Source: Janthinobacterium sp. Marseille (lineage in GTDB: Bacteria; Pseudomonadota; Gammaproteobacteria; Burkholderiales; Burkholderiaceae_D). Taken from it: a DNA stretch of 64,000 bases. This document shows positions 16,351 through 25,364 of this stretch, piece by piece. The position numbers and the translations under genes were made by a program. The stretch's first letter is position 1, and each line of letters starts with the position of its first letter. Under the pieces are notes generated by a model. That model was given only the letters and a program-made list of their open reading frames with translations, did no database searches and was not told the origin of the DNA. The stretch spans positions 744,001 through 808,000 of the forward strand of contig NC_009659.1 of the NCBI RefSeq assembly GCF_000013625.1, written 5' to 3'.

Positions 16351-17667
16351 TCAGGCCGGTTGGGAGATGCCTGTCGTCAGCTGACGCGAAGGGCGGTAAG
16401 GCATGCCGGTAAATTTAAAGTCCAGGTCTGGTTGCAGGCCGGAAACGATTTCTGCCAGCGCACGCCCCGAGCCGCAACCCATGGTCCAGCCCAATGTGCC
16501 GTGGCCGGTATTCAGGTACAGATTGCTGTACTTGGTTTTACCAATATAGGGCACATTCGATGGCGTCAACGGACGCAAACCGGTCCAGTACACCGGATTG
16601 TCGTAATCGCAGGCATCCGGGAACAGTTCCCTGGTACGGCGTGTGATGGCTTCGCAACGTGCGGTGTTCAGATCACGGGTGTAACCGTTCAATTCACAGG
16701 TGCCGGCTACGCGCAGGCGGTCACCGAGGCGCGACACCACTAATTTATAGCCGTCGTCCGTCAGGGATACTGTCGGAGCGGCGGCTGGATCGATCACTTT
16801 GTAAGTGGCCGAATAACCTTTGCCCGGGTAGATCATCAAGTCTATGCCGAGCGGACGCACCAGTTCCGCCGAGAAGCTGCCCATTGCCATGACGTAAGCG
16901 TCGGCATGCAGCACTTTATGGCGGCCATCCGGGCCTATCACTTCGACGCCGGTGATTTTGGCATTGGCGCCGCTGCCTTCGGTCAGCAGGCGCGTGACCG
17001 AGGTGTTGTACTGGAAATCGACACCGGCTTCGGCAGCCTTGGCGGCAAGGCCGCTGGTAAATTTATAGACGTCGCCGGATTCATCGGTAGCTGTGAAGTC
17101 ACCGCCGACGATCTTGTTGCGTATGCTGGCCAGTGCCGGTTCGATGCGTACCACTTCATCGGCGCTGATAGAGTCGCGTGGGCAACCGAGGTCGCGCATC
17201 AGTTTGGCTGCAGGCAGCGAATCGTCGAATTCTTTTTGATCGGTGTAGAAGTGCAGGATGCCGCTGGTCAGCTGGTCGTAGTTGATGCCGGTTTCGGCAC
17301 GTACTGCTTGCAGGGTTTGGCGGCTGTATTCGCAGATCGCGACGATCTGGCGGATATTGTCATTGGTGCGGGCCGGCGTACATTCGCGCAGGAAGTTGAG
17401 CGCCCATTTCCATTGCAGCCATTCAGGACGGAAGCGATACAGCAGGGGTGCGTCTTCCTTGCCCAGCCATTTCAGGACTTTCATGGGCGCGGCAGGATTG
17501 GCCCACGGTTCGGCGTGCGAGACCGAGATCTGGCAACCGTTGGCAAAGCTGGTTTCCTGTGCGGCACCGGGCTGGCGTTCGATAACGGTGACTTCGTGGC
17601 CCAGCTTGTTCAAAAACCAGGCAGAAGAGGTACCGATAATGCCAGAACCCAAAACAATTACTTTCAT
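16351..17667 (-). CDS. dadA: D-amino acid dehydrogenase small subunit
   Basis: A 438-residue FAD enzyme that oxidises D-alanine and other D-amino acids to 2-oxo acids and feeds electrons to the respiratory chain at the inner membrane. The Rossmann motif GSGIIGTSSAW (residues 7-17), the following VIERQPGAAQETSFANG and a C-terminal GHGTLGWTMGCGSGRA block are typical of DadA. The ATG at 17667 follows GGAG. No alanine racemase gene lies beside it. Convergent with an Lrp-type regulator, which controls dad genes in other bacteria. Confidence 0.92.
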   Translation of the reverse strand: MKVIVLGSGIIGTSSAWFLNKLGHEVTVIERQPGAAQETSFANGCQISVSHAEPWANPAAPMKVLKWLGKEDAPLLYRFRPEWLQWKWALNFLRECTPARTNDNIRQIVAICEYSRQTLQAVRAETGINYDQLTSGILHFYTDQKEFDDSLPAAKLMRDLGCPRDSISADEVVRIEPALASIRNKIVGGDFTATDESGDVYKFTSGLAAKAAEAGVDFQYNTSVTRLLTEGSGANAKITGVEVIGPDGRHKVLHADAYVMAMGSFSAELVRPLGIDLMIYPGKGYSATYKVIDPAAAPTVSLTDDGYKLVVSRLGDRLRVAGTCELNGYTRDLNTARCEAITRRTRELFPDACDYDNPVYWTGLRPLTPSNVPYIGKTKYSNLYLNTGHGTLGWTMGCGSGRALAEIVSGLQPDLDFKFTGMPYRPSRQLTTGISQPA

Positions 17668-17763
17668 CACAATCTCCAACCATTTAAGTGTTATCCAATG
17701 GCTAAATTGTAGAAAGTTATTTGTTTTTTAGGCGTTCATTATCGCGTCAATTATTTTGAGTAA

Positions 17764-17790
17764 AAAACAAAATAAATTTTATTTTGTTTT
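17764..17790. promoter_or_regulatory. 27-bp AT-only-rich palindrome upstream of dadA
   Basis: Two perfect 13-bp arms, AAAACAAAATAAA and TTTATTTTGTTTT, flank a single T. It lies 97 bases upstream of dadA and 14 bases beyond the stop of the gene at 17804, and is followed on the minus strand by a T-run. It could terminate the holC operon, or be an AT-rich site for an Lrp- or H-NS-type protein at dadA. Confidence 0.45.
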
Positions 17791-17803
17791 AAAAACAAAA
17801 AAA

Positions 17804-18193
17804 TCAGAGATTATTTTGTTTATTTGAAAAATGAATTTTATCCACTTCTTGCGCCACGGCATCACTAATGGCGTCGGCCAGGGTTTGATGTAAATCCTGC
17901 TTGATGCCTTCAGCCGCCAGCTGCATGACCTGTGCCAGGCTGTCCTTGATACGCTGTTCCAGCACCGGTTCTATGCGCTCGAGCAATTGTGTGAGCACAC
18001 GCTCACTGATCTTTTGCTCCATGCGCGACCATTCTTCGTCGAGCCAGCTGTCGATCGGCTTATGCGCAGCCGGATCGCTTGCATTGCTGTCTACAGCCGT
18101 TGACGTGGCTTCGGCATGCACCACGCGCGGCGGCGTCGGGATGACTTCGGTCAGGACCGGGATGCCGAAATCCTGTGAGGATGAGTTACTCAT
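17804..18193 (-). CDS. DUF2486-like protein downstream of holC
   Basis: A 129-residue protein without signal peptide. It opens with a disordered stretch containing IPVLTEVI, then a charged, probably coiled-coil helix from about residue 48 to the end. An IPVLT motif near the N-terminus and a place after holC fit the DUF2486 family known from Burkholderiales; function unknown. Its ATG overlaps the holC stop by four bases, so translation is coupled. A link to the replisome is only suggested by position. Confidence 0.65.
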   Translation of the reverse strand: MSNSSSQDFGIPVLTEVIPTPPRVVHAEATSTAVDSNASDPAAHKPIDSWLDEEWSRMEQKISERVLTQLLERIEPVLEQRIKDSLAQVMQLAAEGIKQDLHQTLADAISDAVAQEVDKIHFSNKQNNL

Positions 18194-18615
18194 GTCGGTT
18201 CCGCCACAAAATGGGTGAGTGGGTAACCGCGTTGCTTGTAGAAACTGTAGCGGTCGCGTCCGGCCGATTTATCGGCGTCTTCGGTGGAAATGACTTCAAA
18301 CATGCGCTCGAAACGCGCGAAGTGGGTTGGCGAGGTATCCGACAGATTGATCAGGATTTGCGTATGTGGCGATTCCATCGCGCTGTCTGCGGTCAGCAGT
18401 ATCGGCGTTTGCGCCGCCAGCGCATCGTCCAGCATCACGTGCGGCAGGAAATCCTGTTCGGAAAAGGTCCATAGCTTTTCATCCAGCTGCGCCAGCTGTG
18501 CCCGGTCCTGTGCCAGGATCACGATCTGGAAATTCGCATTACGTGCCTTGCGCGCCAGTCGGCAGGCATAGCTGATTTTGTCGGGCACGTTGCTGTGGAA
18601 GTCGATACGGGTCAT
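18190..18615 (-). CDS. holC: DNA polymerase III chi subunit
   Basis: A 141-residue protein matching the chi subunit of the clamp-loader complex, which binds single-stranded DNA-binding protein. Family features are the N-terminal strand RIDFHSNVP, the LDEKLWTFSEQDFLPH block and the C-terminal RYSFYKQRGYPLTH. The ATG at 18615 is chosen because upstream codons belong to the inter-gene region. It is the fourth gene of a probable folD-prlC-glutaredoxin-holC operon, an unusual place; in relatives holC commonly follows pepA. Confidence 0.85.
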   Translation of the reverse strand: MTRIDFHSNVPDKISYACRLARKARNANFQIVILAQDRAQLAQLDEKLWTFSEQDFLPHVMLDDALAAQTPILLTADSAMESPHTQILINLSDTSPTHFARFERMFEVISTEDADKSAGRDRYSFYKQRGYPLTHFVAEPT

Positions 18616-18673
18616 AAGAGCTGAATAGTTGAAAACGAATAATCGATAGGACCGTGTGGCGACAGCAGGGTCT

Positions 18674-19288
18674 TTAGAAACGGAAGCCCGGCGGTGCATT
18701 GCCGGCGGCCGGCAGGCTGTCGCTCGGTGTTTCATGTGCCGGTGCTGCTTCAGCCCTGGTCTCCGCTGCCTTCTTTGGTGCCGCTGCCTGCGGCGGCGGA
18801 TTGCGATAGCTGGCCGGCAATAGACTGGCTTCCGGATAGGCTGCGCTGCTCAGCATGGTATTCCATGCGTCGGCTTCGAAGCCGGATTGTTTGTTGCGGC
18901 CTACCGTCAGGAAAGGCAATTGCTTGTCGCCGCCGACTTGTTGCAGGCGCGCGATGTCTTCATTGCTATTGACGGTTTTTTCCGTGTAAGGGATGCCGCG
19001 TGCATTCAATAGCGCGCGTCCGCTGTCGCAGCCGCTGCATTTGCTGGTGGTGTAGAGCGTAACCGGATTGGCCTTGACGGCGCTGGCCAGCTCAAAGGGC
19101 AGGTTGGAAGTTGCGGAACTCGAAGATGAAATGGCTTTTTCTTCCACTTTCTTGACGGAAGCGGGTGGTGGCGTATCGCTATAGGTTACCTTGCCGTCCT
19201 GGCCCACCCATTTATATAGTTGGGCATGCGCATTTGCCGCCAGCAGCGGTAGCAAAGACAGCAGGAGCCAGGACCAGCGCTTGTTCAT
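18674..19288 (-). CDS. exported DUF4124 / glutaredoxin fusion protein
   Basis: A 204-residue protein with a signal peptide (residues 1-22, ending AHA), a DUF4124 segment (LYKWVGQDGKVTYSDTPPP, about 24-42), and a glutaredoxin-like thioredoxin fold at about 74-150 with redox pair Cys84-Cys87 (KCSGC). The tail beyond 155 is Pro/Ala-rich and disordered. It is likely to act on thiols in the periplasm. It follows prlC by 40 bases. Confidence 0.82.
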   Translation of the reverse strand: MNKRWSWLLLSLLPLLAANAHAQLYKWVGQDGKVTYSDTPPPASVKKVEEKAISSSSSATSNLPFELASAVKANPVTLYTTSKCSGCDSGRALLNARGIPYTEKTVNSNEDIARLQQVGGDKQLPFLTVGRNKQSGFEADAWNTMLSSAAYPEASLLPASYRNPPPQAAAPKKAAETRAEAAPAHETPSDSLPAAGNAPPGFRF

Positions 19289-19328
19289 TTCATCTTCTCC
19301 ATCGTATAAGGTCGCCTTATTTCATTAC

Positions 19329-21404
19329 TCAGGCGGCCATTCCACTGTGGCGCAGCAGCGCATCGATAGTCGGTTCACGGCCGCGGAAGGCCTTGAACGA
19401 GTCGATGGCCGGACGCGAACCACCCATCGCGAGGATTTCGCGCAGGAAGCGTGCACCGGTATCGCCGGATAAGACATTGCCGCTGCTTTGGCCCGCTTCT
19501 TCAAACGCACCGTAGGCATCAGCCGACAAGACTTCCGCCCATTTGTAGCTATAGTAACCGGCTGCGTAGCCGCCGGCGAATATATGCGAGAACGAATGCT
19601 GGAAGCGATTGAAGGCCGGTGGTGTCATGACCGATACTTGCGCCCGTACTTCATTCAATACGTCCTGCACGGTTTTGCTGCCGTCCGGATTGTAGTCGTA
19701 ATGCAGGTGCATATCGAACAGCGAGAATTCAACCTGGCGCAGGGTTTGCAGGCCGGACTGGAAGTTCTTCGCAGCGATCATCTTGTCGTACAGTGCACGT
19801 GGCAGCGGCGCGCCGGTATCGGCGTGCGCGGTCATGTGCGACAGCACATCCCATTCCCAGCAAAAGTTTTCCATGAATTGCGATGGCAATTCGACCGCAT
19901 CCCATTCGACGCCGGAGATGCCGGACACGCCCAGCTCTTCAACACGCGTCAACATATGGTGCAAGCCGTGGCCGAATTCATGGAACAGCGTGATGACTTC
20001 ATCATGCGTGAACAGCGACGGCTTGGCCTGGCCGTTGACGACTGCAGGTTCGGTGAAGTTGCAGGTGAGGTAGGCGATCGGTGTCTGTATGCCATCCTTG
20101 CCTTCTGCAATACGACGACGGCCGCGTGCGTCATCCATCCATGCACCGCCACGTTTGCCCTGGCGTGCATACAGGTCGAGGTAGAACTGGCCGACCAGTG
20201 CACCGTCTTTTTCGATACGGAAGAACTTGACGTCCGGATGCCAGACTGGTGCTTCATCCGGTTTGATGGAAACCGAGAACAGGCTTTCAATCGTGCGGAA
20301 CAAACCGGCCACGACTTTAGGCTCAGGGAAGTATTGCTTCACTTCCTGTTCCGAGAAGGCGTAGCGCTGTTCGCGCAGTTTTTCCGAAGCATAGGTGACG
20401 TCCCAGGCTTCCAGCTTTTCTATATCGAGCTCTTTTTGCGCAAAGCTGCGCAGTTCTGCCAAATCCTTTTCTGCAAATGGACGGGCGCGCTTGGCCAGGT
20501 CTTGCAGGAAGCTGATGACCTGGTCCGGCGTTTGCGCCATTTTGGACACCAGTGAGACTTCGGCGAAATTCTTGTAGCCCAGCAGCTTGGCTTCTTCATC
20601 GCGCAGTTTCAGGATGTCGACGATGTTTTGTGTATTGTCCCAGGCCGGCTGGTTGGCGAGCTCGGAAGCCTTGGTCGCATTCGCGCGATAAATCGTTTCG
20701 CGCAGTTTGCGGTTGTCAGCGTATTGCAGCACCGGGAAGTAGGACGGGAAGTGCAGCGTGAACTTGTAGCCCGGCTTCTCATCTTTCTCGGCGGCGGCAC
20801 GCGCAGCTTGCTTTGCATCGTCGGGCAGGCCGGACAATTCCGTTTCATCCTCTATATAGAGTGCGTACTCGTTGGTCGCATCGAGGATGTTTTCCGAAAA
20901 CTTGGTGGTCAGTGCCGCGTGCTTTTCCTGAATTTCGGCAAAGCGCGGCTTGTCTTCTTCGGCCAGTTCGGCACCGCCGAGGCGGAAGTCACGTACGGCG
21001 TTTTCGATGATTTTCTTGCGCGCATCGGAAAAGGAAGAATAGTCAGGGCCCAGTTGCAAAGCCTTGTACTTGGTGAATAACGTCAGGTTTTGCGCCAGTG
21101 CGGTCCAGAATTCGGTGATCTTCGGCTGGTTTTCGTTATAGGCGGCGCGCAGTTCCGGCGTATCGACGACGGAATTCAAATGGCCGACTATGCCCCAGGC
21201 CCGGCTGAGTTTTTCCGTCACGTTTTCCAGCGGTTCGACAAAGTTTTCCCAGGTGACCTGGGCGCTTTGTGCTTCCAGCTCAATGACGACGGTGCGGCAC
21301 TGGTCGAGCAGGCTGTCGATCGCCGAGCCTATGTGCTCGGGTTTGATCGCTTCGAATTGTGGGAGGTCGGAAAAATCCAGCAGCGGGTTCAGGGCAATAT
21401 TCAT
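19329..21404 (-). CDS. prlC: oligopeptidase A (M3 metallopeptidase)
   Basis: A 691-residue cytoplasmic zinc peptidase that degrades peptides, including cleaved signal peptides. The zinc motif HEFGH is present in TLFHEFGHGLHHML, with the downstream glutamate in SGVEWDAVELPSQFMEN. Length matches E. coli PrlC. The start codon shares a base with the folD stop, so the two are translated in tandem. Confidence 0.95.
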   Translation of the reverse strand: MNIALNPLLDFSDLPQFEAIKPEHIGSAIDSLLDQCRTVVIELEAQSAQVTWENFVEPLENVTEKLSRAWGIVGHLNSVVDTPELRAAYNENQPKITEFWTALAQNLTLFTKYKALQLGPDYSSFSDARKKIIENAVRDFRLGGAELAEEDKPRFAEIQEKHAALTTKFSENILDATNEYALYIEDETELSGLPDDAKQAARAAAEKDEKPGYKFTLHFPSYFPVLQYADNRKLRETIYRANATKASELANQPAWDNTQNIVDILKLRDEEAKLLGYKNFAEVSLVSKMAQTPDQVISFLQDLAKRARPFAEKDLAELRSFAQKELDIEKLEAWDVTYASEKLREQRYAFSEQEVKQYFPEPKVVAGLFRTIESLFSVSIKPDEAPVWHPDVKFFRIEKDGALVGQFYLDLYARQGKRGGAWMDDARGRRRIAEGKDGIQTPIAYLTCNFTEPAVVNGQAKPSLFTHDEVITLFHEFGHGLHHMLTRVEELGVSGISGVEWDAVELPSQFMENFCWEWDVLSHMTAHADTGAPLPRALYDKMIAAKNFQSGLQTLRQVEFSLFDMHLHYDYNPDGSKTVQDVLNEVRAQVSVMTPPAFNRFQHSFSHIFAGGYAAGYYSYKWAEVLSADAYGAFEEAGQSSGNVLSGDTGARFLREILAMGGSRPAIDSFKAFRGREPTIDALLRHSGMAA

Positions 21405-22255
21405 CAGTTGGTTTCTCTCTCTGCTGCTTCAATGGTGTTAACCAAAAGCATGGTGATAGTCATGGGACCGACGCCGCCAGGCACCGGGGTAATGTAGCTG
21501 GCAACTTCCTTGGCATTGGCAAAGTCGACATCGCCGCACAATTTGCCGTTGTCGTCGCGGTTGATGCCGACATCGATCACGATGGCACCGGGTTTGATCA
21601 TCTCTGCGGTCAGGGTGTTGCGACGGCCGGTAGCGGCTACGACGACATCGGCCTGGCGCGTGTGATAAGCAAGATCCGCGGTTCCACTATGGCAGATGGT
21701 GACGGTTGCATTCGCTTGCAAGAGCAATAATGCCATTGGTTTGCCGACGGTATTGCTGCGGCCGATCACGACCGCATGCTTGCCGGCCAGTTTGGTGCCT
21801 GTGCTTTCTATCAGTTTCATGCAGCCGTAAGGGGTGCATGGACGGAAGCCGGGCAGGCCGGTCAGCAGTTCACCCGCGCTCAGCACCGAGTAGCCGTCGA
21901 CGTCCTTGCGCGGCGAAATCGCTTCAATCACCTTGTTTGAATCAATATGCTTGGGCAGCGGCATTTGCACCAGGATGCCGTGGATCTTTGGATCGGCGTT
22001 CAGTGCCGCGATACGCGCCAGCAGCGCAGCCTCAGTCATATCTGCGTCATATTTTTCCAGTAATGAATAGAGACCGTTGTCTTCGCAAGCCTTGACCTTA
22101 TTACGCACATACACCTGGGAAGCAGGGTCGGCACCGACCAGGATCACTGCCAGGCCGGGCTGCTTGCCTTTGGCTGTCAGCGCGGCAGCGCGAACGGCGA
22201 CATCCTTGCGGAGTTGTTGGGATAGCAAATTTCCATCAATGATTTGTGCGGTCAT
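21404..22255 (-). CDS. folD: methylenetetrahydrofolate dehydrogenase/cyclohydrolase
   Basis: A 283-residue bifunctional cytoplasmic enzyme interconverting 5,10-methylene- and 10-formyl-tetrahydrofolate with NADP. Visible motifs are [10 protein letters not shown] with the catalytic lysine, the [10 protein letters not shown] loop and the C-terminal [14 protein letters not shown]. It is the first gene of the folD-prlC-grx-holC unit, with its promoter in the gap shared with aceE. Confidence 0.96.
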   Translation of the reverse strand: MTAQIIDGNLLSQQLRKDVAVRAAALTAKGKQPGLAVILVGADPASQVYVRNKVKACEDNGLYSLLEKYDADMTEAALLARIAALNADPKIHGILVQMPLPKHIDSNKVIEAISPRKDVDGYSVLSAGELLTGLPGFRPCTPYGCMKLIESTGTKLAGKHAVVIGRSNTVGKPMALLLLQANATVTICHSGTADLAYHTRQADVVVAATGRRNTLTAEMIKPGAIVIDVGINRDDNGKLCGDVDFANAKEVASYITPVPGGVGPMTITMLLVNTIEAAERETN

Positions 22256-22559
22256 GAGTCGAATATGAGTAAGTAAGGGGTAAATGAGGGACTAAGTCCT
22301 AGATTATAAAGGCTTATAGGGGCATGTCCGAACGGGCTTATACCGCAAGTTTACATGCTCTTAAAATGCCGCTAAAAGCCTGTAAAAATGCTGCTATGCC
22401 GCATAATTTCGCATTATGAGAAATGATATCGCCATTTGAAAATAACAAAAACTGCTGTTAAACTCATCGCAAACTACACGACTATACGTGTTATCAGTTT
22501 TAAAAATGACGGTTCGTTCTTACAAAGAACGGTACTAAAGACAAATCAGGAGACAAATT
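22256..22559 (+). promoter_or_regulatory. divergent folD/aceE control region
   Basis: About 300 bases without a gene. Two dyads stand out: CATAAT-TTCGC-ATTATG at 22402-22418 and CGTTCTT-ACA-AAGAACG at 22515-22531, the latter 29 bases before the aceE start. The second is well placed for an operator or 5'-leader hairpin of the pyruvate dehydrogenase operon. A TTGAAA at 22435 may be a -35 element. No pdhR-like gene lies in the window. Confidence 0.4.
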
Positions 22560-25256
22560 ATGTCAGCCCAGCTCGACCAGGTATTGGCGCAAGCCGCCAA
22601 CGATCCCGATGTAATGGAAACGCAAGAGTGGCTTGATGCCCTCGAAGCGGTTATCGAAAACGAGGGCCCTGACCGCGCCCACTACCTGATGGAGCGCCTG
22701 ATTGATCTGGCCCGTCGTCGTGGCTCGCAAGTTCCGTTCTCCAGCACCACTGCATATGTAAACACCATCCCTGCCGAAATGGGCGAAAACTCGCCGGGCA
22801 ACCTCGAATACGAAGAGCGCCTGCGTTCGTGGATGCGCTGGAATGCGATGGCAATGGTCGTCAAGGCCAACCGCGTTGATGGCGATCTGGGTGGTCATAT
22901 CTCCAGCTTTGCGTCGCTCGCCAATATGCTGGGCACCGGCTTCAATCATTTCTGGCATGCACCGACCGAAGATCACGGCGGTGATTTGTTGTACATCCAG
23001 GGTCACTCTTCACCTGGCGTCTATGCTCGCGCTTTCCTCGAAGGCCGCTTGAGCGAAGAACAATTAATCAATTTCCGTCGTGAAGTTGATGGCAAGGGCT
23101 TGTCTTCCTATCCGCATCCGAAACTGATGCCGGATTTCTGGCAATTCCCTACCGTATCGATGGGCCTGGGTCCATTGATGGCGATCTATCAGGCGCGCTT
23201 CCTGAAGTATCTGCAAGCACGCGACATCGCGAAAACAGATAACCGTAAAGTCTGGGTATTCTGCGGCGATGGCGAGATGGATGAAGTCGAATCGATGGGC
23301 GCAATCGGCGTTGCCGGTCGCGAACAACTCGACAATCTGGTCATGGTCGTCAACTGTAACCTGCAGCGTCTGGACGGTCCGGTGCGCGGCAACGGCAAAA
23401 TCATCCAGGAACTCGAAGGCGAATTCCGCGGTGCCGGCTGGAACGTCATCAAGATCATCTGGGGCTCCAACTGGGATCCGCTGCTGGCGCGCGACAAGGA
23501 AGGCATCCTGCAACGCGTGATGATGGAAACGCTGGACGGCGAATACCAGAACTACAAAGCCAAGGACGGTGCTTACGTACGTAAACACTTCTTCGGCAAG
23601 CATCCGAAATTGCTGGAAATGGTATCGCGCATGTCGGACGACGACCTGTGGCACCTGCTGCGCGGCGGTCACGATCCGCACAAGGTTTATGCCGGCTTCA
23701 AGCAGGCGCAAGAACATAAAGGCCAACCGACGGTCCTGCTGGTCAAAACCGTCAAAGGTTATGGCATGGGTAAATCGGGCGAAGCGCGCAACACCGCGCA
23801 TCAAACCAAAAAACTGGACGATGAAGCAGTCCGCGAAATGCGCGATCGTTTCAATCTGCCTATCGCTGACGAACACCTGGCTGACATTCCATTCTTCAAA
23901 CCGGCTGATGATGCGCCAGAGATGAAGTACCTGCACGAACGTCGTGCGGCACTTGGCGGTTACCTGCCACAGCGTCGTCAACAGGCGGACGAAAAGTTGC
24001 CGGTACCTGAACTCGCTGCATTTAAGGCAGTGCTGGATCCGACTGCGGAAGGTCGTGAAATTTCGACCACGCAAGCGTATGTGCGGATTATCTCGATCCT
24101 CTTGCGCGATGCGAACCTGGGTCAACGCCTGGTACCTATCCTGGTTGATGAATCCCGTACCTTCGGTATGGAAGGTTTGTTCCGTCAAATCGGTATTTAC
24201 AACCGTGAAGGCCAGTTGTACGAGCCGGTCGATAAAGACCAGGTCAGCTTCTACCGTGAAGACAAGGCCGGCCAGATCCTGCAGGAAGGTATTAACGAAG
24301 CAGGTGCGATGGCATCGTGGATCGCAGCAGCGACCTCGTACTCGACCAATAACCGCATCATGGTGCCGTTCTACACCTTCTACTCGATGTTCGGCCTGCA
24401 ACGTATCGGCGACCTGGCATGGGCAGCGGGCGACATGCGTGCACGCGGCTTCCTGCTCGGCGGAACCGCCGGTCGTACTACATTGAACGGCGAAGGCTTG
24501 CAACACGAAGACGGTCACAGCCACATCCTGGCGTCGACCATCCCGAACTGTATTCCTTACGATCCGACCTTCGCGCACGAAGTGGCAGTCATCATGCATG
24601 ACGGCTTGAAGCGCATGATCGAAAACCAGGAAGATGTGTTCTATTACATCACCCTGATGAATGAAAACTACGCACAGCCGGGCCTGAAACCAGGCCAGGA
24701 AGAGGGCATCCTCAAAGGTCTGTACCTGTTGCAGGAAGGCGCCAAAAAAGCGAAGAACCGCGTACAGCTGATGGGCTCCGGCACCATCCTGCGCGAAGTG
24801 ATCGCAGCCGCCGATTTGCTGAAAGACGACTGGGGCGTTACCGCCGATGTCTGGTCCGCACCATCGTTCACACTGCTGGCACGCGACGGCCAGGACGTGG
24901 AACGCTGGAACATGCTGCACCCGACCGACAAACCACGTCAGGCGCACATCACCTCGTCCCTGCAAGGCACCGCCGGTCCTATCGTGGTTGCAACTGATTA
25001 CATGCGTACATTTGCAGAACAAGTGCGTGCCTTCGTACCGAAAGATCGTACTTATAAAGTACTCGGCACTGATGGCTTCGGCCGTTCGGACAGCCGCGCG
25101 AAATTGCGTGAGTTCTTCGAGGTTAACCGCTACTTCGTAACGGTCGCGGCACTCAAGGCATTGGCAGATGAAGGTGCGATAGCTACTTCCGTGGTTGCAG
25201 AAGCAATTGCGAAATACGGCATCAATCCAGAAAAAACCAATCCGGTAACGCTGTAA
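22560..25256 (+). CDS. aceE: pyruvate dehydrogenase E1 component, homodimeric
   Basis: An 898-residue thiamine diphosphate enzyme that decarboxylates pyruvate and acetylates the lipoyl group of AceF. The TPP motif GDGEMDE...NCNLQ (near residues 237-265) and length match E. coli AceE. AGGAG at 22548-22552 precedes the ATG. It heads the operon aceE-aceF-proteasome-like-lpdA. Confidence 0.97.
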   Translation: MSAQLDQVLAQAANDPDVMETQEWLDALEAVIENEGPDRAHYLMERLIDLARRRGSQVPFSSTTAYVNTIPAEMGENSPGNLEYEERLRSWMRWNAMAMVVKANRVDGDLGGHISSFASLANMLGTGFNHFWHAPTEDHGGDLLYIQGHSSPGVYARAFLEGRLSEEQLINFRREVDGKGLSSYPHPKLMPDFWQFPTVSMGLGPLMAIYQARFLKYLQARDIAKTDNRKVWVFCGDGEMDEVESMGAIGVAGREQLDNLVMVVNCNLQRLDGPVRGNGKIIQELEGEFRGAGWNVIKIIWGSNWDPLLARDKEGILQRVMMETLDGEYQNYKAKDGAYVRKHFFGKHPKLLEMVSRMSDDDLWHLLRGGHDPHKVYAGFKQAQEHKGQPTVLLVKTVKGYGMGKSGEARNTAHQTKKLDDEAVREMRDRFNLPIADEHLADIPFFKPADDAPEMKYLHERRAALGGYLPQRRQQADEKLPVPELAAFKAVLDPTAEGREISTTQAYVRIISILLRDANLGQRLVPILVDESRTFGMEGLFRQIGIYNREGQLYEPVDKDQVSFYREDKAGQILQEGINEAGAMASWIAAATSYSTNNRIMVPFYTFYSMFGLQRIGDLAWAAGDMRARGFLLGGTAGRTTLNGEGLQHEDGHSHILASTIPNCIPYDPTFAHEVAVIMHDGLKRMIENQEDVFYYITLMNENYAQPGLKPGQEEGILKGLYLLQEGAKKAKNRVQLMGSGTILREVIAAADLLKDDWGVTADVWSAPSFTLLARDGQDVERWNMLHPTDKPRQAHITSSLQGTAGPIVVATDYMRTFAEQVRAFVPKDRTYKVLGTDGFGRSDSRAKLREFFEVNRYFVTVAALKALADEGAIATSVVAEAIAKYGINPEKTNPVTL

Positions 25257-25364
25257 CCTACATACAAAAATCCTTCCTCATCAGTGAGGCGACGGGGATG
25301 CAGATGGACTATCCACCATTTGCTTCCCCGCTGTCGTGATGATGGACACGCACGGAGATAAAAG

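Noticed and set aside
17804-18193. The gene after holC as a valS or pepA fragment
   Set aside because: The sequence is a short acidic helical protein with an IPVLT motif and has no aminoacyl-tRNA synthetase or peptidase features.
23064-25022. Long minus-strand frame (652 codons) across aceE
   Set aside because: Shadow of the highly codon-biased aceE gene.
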